A DNA stretch of 56,665 nt from Actinomycetota bacterium (GTDB lineage: Bacteria; Actinomycetota; Acidimicrobiia; Acidimicrobiales; Ilumatobacteraceae). The notes below the pieces were generated by a model that saw only the letters and a program-made list of their open reading frames with translations, did no database searches and was not told the origin of the DNA. Positions 16,557 through 25,393 of the stretch are shown here, piece by piece (position 1 is the first letter of the stretch; every line of letters starts with the position of its first letter). Both the position numbers and the translations under genes were made by a program. The stretch is taken from assembly GCA_016870775.1 (NCBI GenBank), contig VGAK01000012.1, positions 1-56,665 on the forward strand. The letters are read 5' to 3'.

Positions 16557-17852
16557 TCAGGGCCCGAGTACGCGTCGCGTGTAGTCGTTCGAGAACGTGC
16601 GCTGCGGATCCAGCTCGTCGCGCGCGCGGAGGAACTCGTTCCACCTGGGGTAGAGCCCGGCCAGATCCTCGGAGGTGCGGTGGTGGATCTTGCCCCAATG
16701 AGGGCGACCGGCATGTCCGATCATGATCGCCTCCACGTCGCGGAAGTAGGGCTCGTGGGCCATCCCCTTGAAGATGTGCACCGCCACGTACGCCGTCTCC
16801 CGTCCAGTCGCCGTCGACAGGGCAAGATCGTCGGCGGCGGTGAATCGCACCTCGACCGGAAAACTCAGGAGGTGCCCCTCGCGCTCGACCATGGCGCGAA
16901 TCTCGGCCACCGCCGGTCCCACCGCCTCGGCGGGGATCGCGTACTCCATCTCGTAGAACTTGACGAGTCGCTCACTCGCAAAAATCTTCCACGATGAGTC
17001 GACATACTCGCGCCGGCCCGACGATGGCAACGCCGTCGCCAGTCGGGGGATGAGAGATGGTCGCACGCGACCGAGACGACACAGCATCCCGAATGCGTGG
17101 TTCTCGATCAGCGTCTTGTCGACCCAATTGCGCACCCGCGGGAGTGGATCGAGCGGGTCGTCGGTGCGGTTGTTGCGCTTCGTCAGTGCCCACCCGGTGT
17201 GGGGCACCCAGAAGAACTCGAAATGATCGTTCGCGGCGGCGAGGTCGTGCACCGACTCGAGCACCGCGTCGAGTCGCATCGGCTCCTCCCTCGCGCGCAG
17301 CCTGAATGCGGGAACCACCTGGAGGGTCACCTCGGTCAACGCACCGAGCGCACCGAGCGAGACGGCCGCCGACCTCAGCAGTTCGGGGCGCGTCGAGCAA
17401 TCGATCGAGACAACCTCTCCCGATCCATCGACCAGCCTGACTCCCCGAACGCACGTGGCGAGCCCACCGAGTGCCGTGCCCGTGCCGTGCGTCGCGGTGG
17501 AGATCGCGCCCGCAACCGTCTGGTAAGCGATGTCCCCGAGATTCGGCATCGCGAGGCCGTGCTCGTGGAGTGCGAGGTTCAAATCGGCCAGCGTCGTCCC
17601 CGCACCGACCCGCACGCGCATCGTGTCGGTCTCGATCGACCGTATCCCCGAGAGCGCCCCGATCCGAACGAGCACGCCATCGGTGGCGGCGGCGGGGGTG
17701 AAACTGTGGCCCGACCCCACCACCTTGACCGTGGCACCGTGCGATGCAGCCCCCGCCACGACCTCGGCGAGTTCGGCCTCGTCGTGGGGGCTCACGATCC
17801 GCGACGGCCGGGCGGTGACATTCCCCGCCCAGTTGGACCACTTGGAGGTCAT
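16557..17852 (-). CDS. FAD-linked aldonolactone oxidase-like protein (GLO/ALO type)
   Basis: 431 residues from ATG 17852; a longer open frame reaches 18023 but its added part is repetitive and proline/arginine-rich. The N-terminal PCMH-type FAD domain has 'VVGSGHSFTPAA' with His49 as probable covalent FAD ligand, and 'ATHGTG'. The C-terminal 'ALO' domain ends with 'RPHWGKIHH' and 'LDPQRTF', as in L-gulono- and D-arabinono-lactone oxidases. It likely oxidises a sugar lactone or alditol with O2; the substrate is unproven. It is convergent with the molybdenum hydroxylase operon (33 bp) and divergent from the DUF35 gene. Confidence 0.87.
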   Translation of the reverse strand: MTSKWSNWAGNVTARPSRIVSPHDEAELAEVVAGAASHGATVKVVGSGHSFTPAAATDGVLVRIGALSGIRSIETDTMRVRVGAGTTLADLNLALHEHGLAMPNLGDIAYQTVAGAISTATHGTGTALGGLATCVRGVRLVDGSGEVVSIDCSTRPELLRSAAVSLGALGALTEVTLQVVPAFRLRAREEPMRLDAVLESVHDLAAANDHFEFFWVPHTGWALTKRNNRTDDPLDPLPRVRNWVDKTLIENHAFGMLCRLGRVRPSLIPRLATALPSSGRREYVDSSWKIFASERLVKFYEMEYAIPAEAVGPAVAEIRAMVEREGHLLSFPVEVRFTAADDLALSTATGRETAYVAVHIFKGMAHEPYFRDVEAIMIGHAGRPHWGKIHHRTSEDLAGLYPRWNEFLRARDELDPQRTFSNDYTRRVLGP

Positions 17853-17939
17853 TGATTCGGTCGCCCGGGATCGCTCACCCCACCATTCTGTCCCAGCCGG
17901 GGCCCCGTGGCTCTCCCGATCCGCACGCCTCTCCGGGGC

Positions 17940-17981
17940 CCCATCCCGGTGCAGACCCAACCCCGGGATGGGACATAGAGT
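17940..17981 (+). promoter_or_regulatory. Inverted repeat plus -10 box before the DUF35-thiolase genes
   Basis: CCCATCCCGG (17940-17949) and CCGGGATGGG (17963-17972) are perfect 10-bp arms 13 nt apart. TAGAGT (17976-17981) follows 3 bp later and could be the -10 of the plus-strand genes starting at 18007. The repeat would cover the -35 region, the usual place of a repressor operator. A GGAG stands about 7 nt before ATG 18007. Confidence 0.35.
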
Positions 17982-18006
17982 GATCTGCGAGCGATCGGAG
18001 AGCCCC

Positions 18007-18414
18007 ATGTCGACCGAAACCACGCTGAGTCAAGTGCCCCACGTCGGGTACCTCCAACTCGGGGTTCGTCCCCATCTCGTGGCGAACGAGTGCACACAGT
18101 GCAAGGCGCGCTACTTCGACCGCCGCAACGCATGCGCCTCCTGTTTCGGCTCTGACTTCGTCAAGGTGGACATCCCCACCGAGGGCGTGGTGCGCTCGTT
18201 CACGATCGTGACGTTCGCCTCCCCCGGCATCCCGGTGCCCTTCGTGGCCTCCATCGTGGATTGCGGCGGCACGAGCGTGCGCGGCAACATCATCAACTGC
18301 GAGCCGACTCCCGAGAAGGTGCACCTCGGGATGAAGGTGCGCCTGGCGACCTTCACGATGGGTGCGGACGACAATGGTGTCGAGGCGATCGGCTTCGGCT
18401 TCGAGCCCCTCTGA
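18007..18414 (+). CDS. DUF35 / OB-fold zinc-ribbon acyl-CoA-binding protein
   Basis: 135 residues. A rubredoxin-like zinc ribbon uses C29, C32, C43 and C46 ('ECTQC' and 'CASC'), followed by an OB-fold ('VVRSFTIVTFASPGIPVPF'). Such proteins partner SCP2-type thiolases and thiolase-like aldolases and stabilise or channel the acyl-CoA substrate. The thiolase gene follows after 61 bp, as with Rv1628c/Rv1627c of M. tuberculosis, so a heterocomplex is expected (family knowledge plus inference). Confidence 0.88.
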   Translation: MSTETTLSQVPHVGYLQLGVRPHLVANECTQCKARYFDRRNACASCFGSDFVKVDIPTEGVVRSFTIVTFASPGIPVPFVASIVDCGGTSVRGNIINCEPTPEKVHLGMKVRLATFTMGADDNGVEAIGFGFEPL

Positions 18415-18475
18415 CCCGCACTCGGCCACACCAGGAACCCACGACAGAGACATCCCCAACAAGGAGACAACCACC

Positions 18476-19675
18476 ATGGCAGCAGACGACATCTACATCC
18501 TCGGGATCACGATGACCAAGTTCGGAAAGCACCCGGACAAGGACACCGTCGACCTCGCGGCAGAAGCGGCGATGGGCGCCCTCAAGGACGCTCAGGTCTC
18601 GATGGGTGACATGGGGATCCTCGCGGCCGGTTGCCTCATGGGACAGGGGTCCATCGGCCAGCAGATCCAGAAGCAGATCGGCCAGACGGGCATCCCGGTG
18701 TTCAACGTCTCGAACGCCTGCGCCACGGGCGCCACGGCGCTCCGCACGGCGGTCATGGCGATCAAGGCCGGTGAGTGCGACATGGGCCTCGCTGTCGGCG
18801 TTGAGAAGCTGGCCGGCGTCGGTCTCCTGGGGGCGCGCCCGGCCCAGGCCACAAAGGAGTGGACCCCGTCGGGTCGCTTCGGCGCGGTCGCGGGGACCGA
18901 CGGCCGCATCGGAACCGACAACATGCCCGGCACCTTCGCCCAGGTCGGCATGGAGTACGGCCACAAGTACGGCGGCGCGACTTTCGAGCTGTTCGCAAGG
19001 ATCGCCGAGAAGAACCACGCCCACTCGACCCTCAATCCGCTGGCGGCCTACACGAAGCGGATGACCCTCGAGGAGATCATGAACGACGTGATGATCGCCT
19101 ATCCCAACACCCGCTCGATGTGCTCGGCGAACTGCGACGGCGGAGCCGCAGCGGTGGTGGTGAGCGGTGCCAAGTTGCGCACCCTCTCCAAGGAACAGCA
19201 GCGCCGCGCGGTGAAAGTGTCGGCCTCGGTCCTCACGAGCGATCCCTACCAGGAGGCCTGTCAGGTGCTCCCGGACGTGAACACCCTCACCCGCAACGCT
19301 GCCAAGAAGGCCTACGAGCAGGCGGGGGTCTCGCCCGAGGACCTCGACCTCGTCGAGTTGCACGACTGCTTCGCCACCGCGGAACTGGTGCACTACGACA
19401 ACCTCATGCTCTGCCCCGAGGGTGGTGCGGTCGACTTCTTCAACTCTGGCGCCACCTGGCGCGACGGCTCAACACCGGTCAACGTCTCCGGTGGTCTGGA
19501 GTCGAAGGGTCATCCAATCGCTGCGACGGGGATCGCCAACATCTGGGAGATCTGCCATCACCTCCGCGGGGAGGCCGGTGACCGCCAGATAGAGGGCGCA
19601 AAGGTCGGTCTCGCCCATGTCATCGGCCTTGCCTCGGCATGTGGCGTGCACATCCTGGAGAAGTCGGCCCTCTGA
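18476..19675 (+). CDS. SCP2-type thiolase (lipid-transfer/acetyl-CoA acetyltransferase-like)
   Basis: 399 residues. The nucleophilic Cys82 lies in 'NVSNACATGATAL', and the catalytic 'LHDCFA' and 'GLESKGHPIAATG' motifs are in place. The sequence belongs to the thiolase-like SCP2 group found in actinobacterial steroid and fatty-acid breakdown. It would cleave or form a carbon-carbon bond on an acyl-CoA. ATG 18476 has AAGGAGA about 10 nt upstream. It follows its DUF35 partner and runs into the serine hydrolase gene, whose frame overlaps its 3' end. Confidence 0.92.
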   Translation: MAADDIYILGITMTKFGKHPDKDTVDLAAEAAMGALKDAQVSMGDMGILAAGCLMGQGSIGQQIQKQIGQTGIPVFNVSNACATGATALRTAVMAIKAGECDMGLAVGVEKLAGVGLLGARPAQATKEWTPSGRFGAVAGTDGRIGTDNMPGTFAQVGMEYGHKYGGATFELFARIAEKNHAHSTLNPLAAYTKRMTLEEIMNDVMIAYPNTRSMCSANCDGGAAAVVVSGAKLRTLSKEQQRRAVKVSASVLTSDPYQEACQVLPDVNTLTRNAAKKAYEQAGVSPEDLDLVELHDCFATAELVHYDNLMLCPEGGAVDFFNSGATWRDGSTPVNVSGGLESKGHPIAATGIANIWEICHHLRGEAGDRQIEGAKVGLAHVIGLASACGVHILEKSAL

Positions 19676-20805
19676 CCGCAGACCCCGGGTTCGGGGGGAC
19701 CGTCGACCCGGCCTTCGCGGCCGTGCTGTCCGCTTTCCGGGACAATTTTCTGATCGGCGACGAGATCGGTGCCGGGCTGTGCGTGCGCGTCCATGGTCGC
19801 ACGGTGGTGGATCTCTGGGGCGGGTTGGCACGTGCCGACGGCACGGCATGGGGGCCCGACACGATGGTCAACTCCTTCAGTGTCGGCAAGGGAGTGCTGG
19901 GCATCGTCACCGCACTGTGCGTGGACCGCGGACACCTCGGGTGGAACGATCTCGTCGCGGACCACTGGCCCGAGTTCGCGGCCCACGACAAGGGCTCGGT
20001 CACCCTCACCGATCTCCTCGGCCACCGCGCCGGACTCCCCGCCATCAGGCGCCTCCTACCGGACGGCACGATGCTCGACTGGGGCACCATGTGCGCCCAT
20101 CTCGCAGCAGAGAAACCGTGGTGGTCCCCCGGGTCACAGCACGGTTACCACGTGAACACCTTCGGATTCCTGGTGGGCGAGGTCCTGCGTCGTGCGACGA
20201 GTCGGTCAGTGGGGATGCTCCTGCGCGAATTCGTCGCCGCCCCGCTCGGAGCCGACGTCCACTACGGCCTCGCGAACTCTCGGCACGAGTGCGTGGCCGA
20301 TCTCATCTGGCACACCGCGACCGTGCATCCTGCTCCCGGGGAGAACGCCGACGAGGCCGAGATCCTCCAGCACCGTGCCTACGCCAACCCGCCGGGTCTG
20401 TCGGGCATCGGCTGGGTGAACGGGCCCCACTGGCGCAGTGCCGAGATGCCGAGCACCAACATGCACGCCTCGGCCAGGGGCATCGCGCGCGTCTTCGACG
20501 GGTTGTGCAGTGGCGACCTTGTGTCGCCGGGGGTACTCACCGATGCGACCGAGGAGATCTCCAACGACACCGACGCGGTGCTCGGTCGCCGCACCCGGTT
20601 CGCTCGGGGCTTCCAGCTCCCCCTCCCCGAGCGTCGCTTCGGCCCGAACGAAGGGGCCTTCGGTCACTACGGCGCCGGGGGTGCACTGGGGTTCTGCGAC
20701 CCGGTCGCGGGAGTGGCATTCGGGTACGCGATGAACCGGATGGGCACGGGGTGGCAGAACGAACGCAACTCCACGCTGCTCGCCGCACTGTACTCGTGCC
20801 TTTGA
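19639..20805 (+). CDS. Beta-lactamase-family serine hydrolase (class C/EstB-like)
   Basis: 388 residues from ATG 19639. The SxxK nucleophile is in 'SFSVGKGVLG', a YxN-like element follows in 'HGYHVNTFG', and the C-terminal triad is represented by 'FGHYGAGG' in place of KTG. The family covers esterases, D-aminopeptidases and carboxylesterases (EstB, LACTB). It lacks a signal peptide, so a cytoplasmic ester or amide hydrolase is more likely than antibiotic resistance. The start is uncertain: the first 11 residues overlap the thiolase gene, and a CTG at 19672 overlaps its stop as CTGA with GGAGAAG about 9 nt before it. Confidence 0.85.
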   Translation: MWRAHPGEVGPLTADPGFGGTVDPAFAAVLSAFRDNFLIGDEIGAGLCVRVHGRTVVDLWGGLARADGTAWGPDTMVNSFSVGKGVLGIVTALCVDRGHLGWNDLVADHWPEFAAHDKGSVTLTDLLGHRAGLPAIRRLLPDGTMLDWGTMCAHLAAEKPWWSPGSQHGYHVNTFGFLVGEVLRRATSRSVGMLLREFVAAPLGADVHYGLANSRHECVADLIWHTATVHPAPGENADEAEILQHRAYANPPGLSGIGWVNGPHWRSAEMPSTNMHASARGIARVFDGLCSGDLVSPGVLTDATEEISNDTDAVLGRRTRFARGFQLPLPERRFGPNEGAFGHYGAGGALGFCDPVAGVAFGYAMNRMGTGWQNERNSTLLAALYSCL

Positions 20806-20843
20806 TTGGGTGTGCCGACGCATTCAGTGGGACGCTGTAGCCC

Positions 20844-22109
20844 GTGAGGTCGGATCGTGACGGGGCAAAGCTCGCGGGGGCTTCCGAGGGAATCCGGGCC
20901 GCCGACCTCCTGCGGATCAGACCCTTCCGACTTTTGTGGCTGAATTCGTTCCTCTTCATCCTCATCCAGAGCACCCAGCGCTTCGCGTTCATCACCCTCG
21001 CACTCGACCTCGGTGCCAAGAGCGACATCAACGGCCTGATCCTGTTCGTGATGGGCATTCCCGCCCTGCTCATCTCCCTGCCTGTCGGTGTCATGAGCGA
21101 CCACATGAACCGCCGCACCCTGCTGCTCGTGAGCCAGACGGGATGCCTGGCGATCACCCTCCTCATCGCCACGATGGTCTCTGCCGGCACGATGAGCGTC
21201 GATTGGCTCATCGTGTCCGCCGTCGTGTCGGGAACGTTCATCGCCCTGGGAACCCCCGTGCGCACGGCGATCCTTCCCTCGCTGGTGCCACCCGAGAAAT
21301 TGGTCGGGGCGATTGCCGTGAGCACGGTGGCCACGAACATCGCGATGATCCTCGGCCCTGCCTCGGCGTGGCCCGTGATCGCTGTCTGGGGTCTCGAGGG
21401 CGCCTTCTGGCTCCAAGTCGTTCTCTACCTCGTGGGCCTCGTGGTGCTCCTGCCTCTCTCGCTCCCCCCGAGTGCGAACGCGGGCATCCAGCGGCAGAGC
21501 CTGAAACTCGAAATCATGGGGGGGCTCTCCTTCGTCCGGGGCCACGAGGCGGTGGGTTCGTTCATGGCACTGCTGGCCGCCTCGACCGTGTTCATGATGG
21601 CACCTTGGATCGTCCTCGGCCCGCAAATCGCCGAGCAGAACGCCGGTGCGAGCGAGGGCGAGGCATTCGCCCTCGTCGGCCTGCTCGGTATCGGTCAGTT
21701 CCTCACCTCGATTCTGATCATGCGGTTCAACCACAGGCTGGTGCGCAAGGGGCTGTGGTTCATGTGCGGTCTGTGCTGGGGGTCGCTCGTCCAGACCGCA
21801 CTCGGTCAGTCGTCGACGCCGTGGATGATGGGGCTGTTCCTGTTCATGTGGGGTCTGGGTGGTGGCCTCTACATAAACCTGAACCAGACACTCATACAGA
21901 ACAACACTCCACCCCATGTGATGGGTCGCGTGATGGCCCTGCACTCACTCCTCATGAGTGGCCTGGCCCCCGCGGGGGCGCTGCTCATCGGTGTGATCGC
22001 ACGCCGCGTGGACTCGGCACCGCTGACATTCTCGGGCGCGGGACTGGTGATGCTCGCCACCACACTGATGTTCCTCGGTGGACGCAAGCATCTCCACGGA
22101 CTGGCCTGA
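20844..22109 (+). CDS. MFS transporter (MFS_3/EntS-like exporter)
   Basis: 421 residues with 10-12 hydrophobic helices. 'RPFRLLWLNSFLF' at the first helix and 'GVMSDHMNRRTLL' in the loop between helices 2 and 3 are typical of the drug/siderophore exporter-like MFS_3 family. The loop motif 'VMGRVMAL' appears in the second half. Substrate and direction are unknown. It starts with GTG 20844, 38 nt after the serine hydrolase, and is probably in the same transcript. Confidence 0.88.
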   Translation: MRSDRDGAKLAGASEGIRAADLLRIRPFRLLWLNSFLFILIQSTQRFAFITLALDLGAKSDINGLILFVMGIPALLISLPVGVMSDHMNRRTLLLVSQTGCLAITLLIATMVSAGTMSVDWLIVSAVVSGTFIALGTPVRTAILPSLVPPEKLVGAIAVSTVATNIAMILGPASAWPVIAVWGLEGAFWLQVVLYLVGLVVLLPLSLPPSANAGIQRQSLKLEIMGGLSFVRGHEAVGSFMALLAASTVFMMAPWIVLGPQIAEQNAGASEGEAFALVGLLGIGQFLTSILIMRFNHRLVRKGLWFMCGLCWGSLVQTALGQSSTPWMMGLFLFMWGLGGGLYINLNQTLIQNNTPPHVMGRVMALHSLLMSGLAPAGALLIGVIARRVDSAPLTFSGAGLVMLATTLMFLGGRKHLHGLA

Positions 22110-22120
22110 GACACTTCGCG

Positions 22121-22167
22121 CCCGGGTCGGTGCGACGACTCGCCGGTTCGAGACCCGGGACTAGGGT
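22121..22167 (+). promoter_or_regulatory. Inverted repeat and -10 box before the F420-type oxidoreductase
   Basis: CCCGGGTC (22121-22128) and GACCCGGG (22152-22159) are perfect arms 23 nt apart. TAGGGT (22162-22167) directly follows and could be a -10, giving a leader of about 25 nt that ends in GGAGAACC before ATG 22201. The layout resembles that at 17940-17981, but CCCGGG is common in such GC-rich DNA. Confidence 0.25.
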
Positions 22168-22200
22168 CGGCCCGGTCGCACCTGCACCGAACGGAGAACC

Positions 22201-23229
22201 ATGAGACTGGGATTGAGCGCTGGATACTGGTCCGCGGGACCCCCCGCGGGAATCGTCGAGCAGATCAAGGCAGCCGAAAGACTCGGCTTCGACACTGTGT
22301 GGACGGCCGAGGCCTACGGATCCGATGCCTTCACACCGTTGGCGTGGTGGGGCTCGGCAACCTCCACCATCAGGCTCGGGACAGCCATTGCGCAGATGTC
22401 GGCCCGCACACCCGCTGCGACCGCGATGGCAGCCATCACGCTCGATCACCTCAGCGGTGGGCGCGTGGTGCTCGGCCTCGGGGCCTCGGGGCCCCAGGTC
22501 GTGGAGGGGTGGTACGGCGAGCCCTACCCGCGACCACTGGAGCGAACCCGCGAGTACGTCGACATCGTGCGCCAGGTGTTCCGGCGCGAGGCACCCGTCG
22601 AGTTCCACGGCCGCCACTACGACATTCCCCTCCGCGGCGGAGCGGGACTCGGCAAGGCCCTGAAGCCCACCGTCCACCCGCTGCGCAGCGACATCCCGAT
22701 CTATCTCGGGGCGGAGGGCCCGAAGAACGTGGCGTTGTCGGCCGAGATCTGCGACGGATGGATTCCGTTCTGGTTCTCACCCAAGAGCGACACCTTCTAC
22801 CGCGAGGCTCTCAACGCGGGATTCGACGCTGCCGGCAAGGGCGCCGAACAGCGCGCCGCCTTCGAAGTCTCGGGGGTGTTGCCGGTGATCATCGGCGATG
22901 ATGTCGACAGGTGCGCCGACATGATCCGGCCGATGATCGCACTCTACGCCGGTGGCATGGGGGCCCGCGATGCGAACTTCCACTTCGATGTTTTTGCGCG
23001 CATGGGCTGGGAGGAGGTCTGCGTCAAGGTGCAAGATCTCTACCTCGCGGGCAGGAAGGTCGAGGCAATGTCGGCGATCCCCCTCGAGATGGTCGAGGAC
23101 GTCGCCCTGGTCGGTCCTGTCGACAAGATCGCCCGCGACGCCCAGGTGTGGAAGGACTCCTGCCTCACCTCGGTCACCGTTGGCGGGTCGACCAAGCACC
23201 TCGAGATGATCGCTGACATCCTCGGCTGA
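22201..23229 (+). CDS. LLM-class F420-dependent oxidoreductase
   Basis: 342 residues of the luciferase-like monooxygenase TIM-barrel family. Diagnostic segments are 'AERLGFDTVWTAEAYGSDAF', 'IRLGTAIAQMSARTPAATAM', 'LSGGRVVLGLGASGPQVVEG' and 'YLGAEGPKNV'. The actinobacterial LLM subgroup mostly uses F420H2 for hydride transfer, often in breakdown or modification of hydrophobic compounds (family knowledge); FMN use cannot be excluded. GGAG precedes the ATG. It is convergent with pyruvate kinase. Confidence 0.9.
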   Translation: MRLGLSAGYWSAGPPAGIVEQIKAAERLGFDTVWTAEAYGSDAFTPLAWWGSATSTIRLGTAIAQMSARTPAATAMAAITLDHLSGGRVVLGLGASGPQVVEGWYGEPYPRPLERTREYVDIVRQVFRREAPVEFHGRHYDIPLRGGAGLGKALKPTVHPLRSDIPIYLGAEGPKNVALSAEICDGWIPFWFSPKSDTFYREALNAGFDAAGKGAEQRAAFEVSGVLPVIIGDDVDRCADMIRPMIALYAGGMGARDANFHFDVFARMGWEEVCVKVQDLYLAGRKVEAMSAIPLEMVEDVALVGPVDKIARDAQVWKDSCLTSVTVGGSTKHLEMIADILG

Positions 23230-23235
23230 GGCTCT

Positions 23236-23260
23236 CCGACACCGCGACCTCAGCGGTCGG
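23236..23260. terminator. Weak stem-loop between convergent genes
   Basis: CCGAC-ACCGC and GCGGT-CGG can pair around a 7-nt loop with a small bulge, in the 44-bp gap between the LLM oxidoreductase and pyruvate kinase stops. There is no T-run, so an intrinsic terminator role in either direction is only possible. Confidence 0.25.
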
Positions 23261-23273
23261 ATGTGCCCGAGCA

Positions 23274-24647
23274 TCAGGGCTCGAGATGCAGCAGGATCGT
23301 GTCGGCATCGGAGTTCGGTCCGAGCCTCGAGGCACAGATCACGAGGCGCTCGCCCGCATCCACCATGCCCGCATCACGTGCAGATGCGATGCCCTCGGCG
23401 ATCGTGCGCGAGATCTCCGAGTCGCGCTCCACCACCACCGCCGACACACCTCGCGCCGCAGCCAGCCACCGCGCCACCTCGGGCCTGGGTGTCACCGCCA
23501 CGATCGGGCACGAGGGGCGGCAAGCCGCCAACAACAGGGCCGAGTAGCCGGTGTTGGTGATCGAGACGATCCGGTCGGCATTGATCCGCTTGGCAAGCGC
23601 CGCGGCGGCCGCGGTCACGGCGGCCTTCTCGGGGTTCGCATCGGCGAACCAGTTCGGCATCGACACCTCGGCCTCAGCCGACTCGGCGATGCGCGCCATG
23701 GCGCGCACCGCACCCACGGGGTCGGCACCGACAGCCGTCTCACCCGAGAGCATGACCGCATCGAACCCGTCGCGCACCGCGGCCGTCACGTCGGAGACCT
23801 CCGCCCGCGTGGGCCTGTTCGACGTCGTCATCGACTCGAGCATCTCGGTGGCGCAGATGCTGATCGTGCCCGACCGCAGGGCTGCGAGGGCGATCTGGCG
23901 TTGGGCCGACGGCACCTGCTCGTAGGGCAACTCGACTCCGAGATCTCCGCGGGCGGCCATCACCCCGTCACTGACCGCACAGATCGACTCGATCTGTGCG
24001 AGTGCCTGTGGACGCTCGATCTTTGCGAAGACCAATTGCCCCGGAGCGAGCAGGGAGCGCACCTCCTCGACATCCGAGGCACGCTGCACGAACGACACCG
24101 CCACGATGTCGGAACCGGACTCGCGGGCCACGATCAAATCGGCGTGATCCTTCTCGGAGAGCACGCTTCCCTCGACGACCGTGTCGGGAAGGTTGACTCC
24201 CTTGCCCAACCTCAGAGTCCCCCCGGCAACCACGGTCACCTCGACGTTTCCCGCCTCCACCGCCCCGACCCTCGTCTCGATGCGACCGTCGTCGAGAAGA
24301 ATCCGCTCTCCCACGACGAGCCCGCGCGTGAGCGACCCTGCGATGCCCTCGAGCCCCAGTTCGGCGAGACCGAACATGACCTTGGCACCCTTTTGGAGTT
24401 TCCGCTCGGGGCCGGCATACCGAAGTTTCGGACCCCTGATGTCGACGAGCACAGCGGCTGTGGGTGCGTTGGTGCGGACGTCGCGGATCGCGGTCCCCAA
24501 TGCATCGGTGGCGAGGTGGGAGCAGTTCAAACGGAAGACAGAGACCCCGACCTTCTGGAGACCGGAGATCATCTGGGGCGACATGGATTTGGGTCCGAGG
24601 GTCGCGATGATCTTGGTCTTTCGCACGATCGGAAAGGCTAATCGCAC
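23274..24647 (-). CDS. pyk: Pyruvate kinase
   Basis: 457 residues from GTG 24647, preceded by GAGGGA. It converts phosphoenolpyruvate and ADP to pyruvate and ATP. Signatures are 'RKTKIIATLGP', 'FRLNCSH', the catalytic lysine in 'VFAKIERPQAL', 'MAARGDLGVELP', 'ICATEMLESM' and 'MLSGETAVG'. The length is slightly below the usual 470-480, and the C-terminal domain looks complete. It starts 13 nt after the AIM24 stop, so both probably share the AIM24 promoter. The upper glycolytic genes gap-pgk-tpiA lie about 7 kb away on the same strand. Confidence 0.95.
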   Translation of the reverse strand: MRLAFPIVRKTKIIATLGPKSMSPQMISGLQKVGVSVFRLNCSHLATDALGTAIRDVRTNAPTAAVLVDIRGPKLRYAGPERKLQKGAKVMFGLAELGLEGIAGSLTRGLVVGERILLDDGRIETRVGAVEAGNVEVTVVAGGTLRLGKGVNLPDTVVEGSVLSEKDHADLIVARESGSDIVAVSFVQRASDVEEVRSLLAPGQLVFAKIERPQALAQIESICAVSDGVMAARGDLGVELPYEQVPSAQRQIALAALRSGTISICATEMLESMTTSNRPTRAEVSDVTAAVRDGFDAVMLSGETAVGADPVGAVRAMARIAESAEAEVSMPNWFADANPEKAAVTAAAAALAKRINADRIVSITNTGYSALLLAACRPSCPIVAVTPRPEVARWLAAARGVSAVVVERDSEISRTIAEGIASARDAGMVDAGERLVICASRLGPNSDADTILLHLEP

Positions 24648-24660
24648 CGGTTCCCTCGAT

Positions 24661-25386
24661 TCAGGAACGCGAGAGCAAACCCCCGATTAATCCTCCCGAT
24701 CCGCTGCCACTGTTCGAGGGCAGGAACGACGAGATCCACCCGACCAACTCCATGGGGTTGCGCGTCTGCACCCACACCCGACCCGGCCCCTCGAAATCGA
24801 GCACGAGTCCCTCACCACTCTTGAACATCTGCACGATGCCGCCCGTGGCCTTGCGGATGGACATGTTGACCGACCCCTCGTAGGCCACCATGTGGCCCGA
24901 GTCGACCGTGACCTTCTGGCCCGCAGCGAGGTTCCATTCCTCGAGGGCGCCGTAGCAGGCAAAGACAACCTTGCCGCGGCCCCCGGCGCGGAGGATGAAG
25001 CCGCCCTCGGATCCGAACATGTTCTTGAACCCGCCCCACTTGGTGTCCAATTCGACCGACTTCTCGTTGGCGAGCCACGAGCCGCGCGAGATGAACAGTG
25101 CGGTGGGCTCGGCCACCTCGTACACGGTGATGTCTCCGGGCAGTCGGGCCGCGATGTCCACGAATCCTCCGGCCGGCGGTGCGGTGTAGGTGGAGACGAA
25201 GAGGCTCTCGCCACCCAGCGCTGCGCGCTTGAGTGACTTCAGGACCCCGCCCTCGGCCTTGGCGGTGAGGTTGACCTCCGGCGACATCGCCATCATCGCC
25301 CCGGATTCCACGACCACAGCCTCTGAACCGGCGAGACCCAGCCGGGCCACGGAAAACGACGGGGACTGACGCAGTGTGATGTCCAT
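24661..25386 (-). CDS. AIM24 / TIGR00266 family protein
   Basis: 241 residues, all beta-rich with glycine turns, no signal peptide. Motifs include 'VVVESGAMMAMSPEV', 'GGVLKSLKRAALGGESLF' and 'PGRVWVQTRNP' near the end, typical of the AIM24 family (tryptophan RNA-binding attenuator-like fold). The C-terminus is a glycine/serine-rich tail. Function is poorly defined; AIM24 is a mitochondrial protein in yeast and bacterial members are often membrane-associated. It is the first gene of a pair with pyk; TAGCCT lies 7 nt before the ATG. Confidence 0.87.
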   Translation of the reverse strand: MDITLRQSPSFSVARLGLAGSEAVVVESGAMMAMSPEVNLTAKAEGGVLKSLKRAALGGESLFVSTYTAPPAGGFVDIAARLPGDITVYEVAEPTALFISRGSWLANEKSVELDTKWGGFKNMFGSEGGFILRAGGRGKVVFACYGALEEWNLAAGQKVTVDSGHMVAYEGSVNMSIRKATGGIVQMFKSGEGLVLDFEGPGRVWVQTRNPMELVGWISSFLPSNSGSGSGGLIGGLLSRS

Positions 25387-25393
25387 GAAACGC

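Noticed and set aside
19639-20805. Antibiotic-resistance beta-lactamase
   Set aside because: There is no signal peptide, the KTG motif is replaced by HYG, and the neighbours are metabolic. An esterase or peptidase-like role is more likely.
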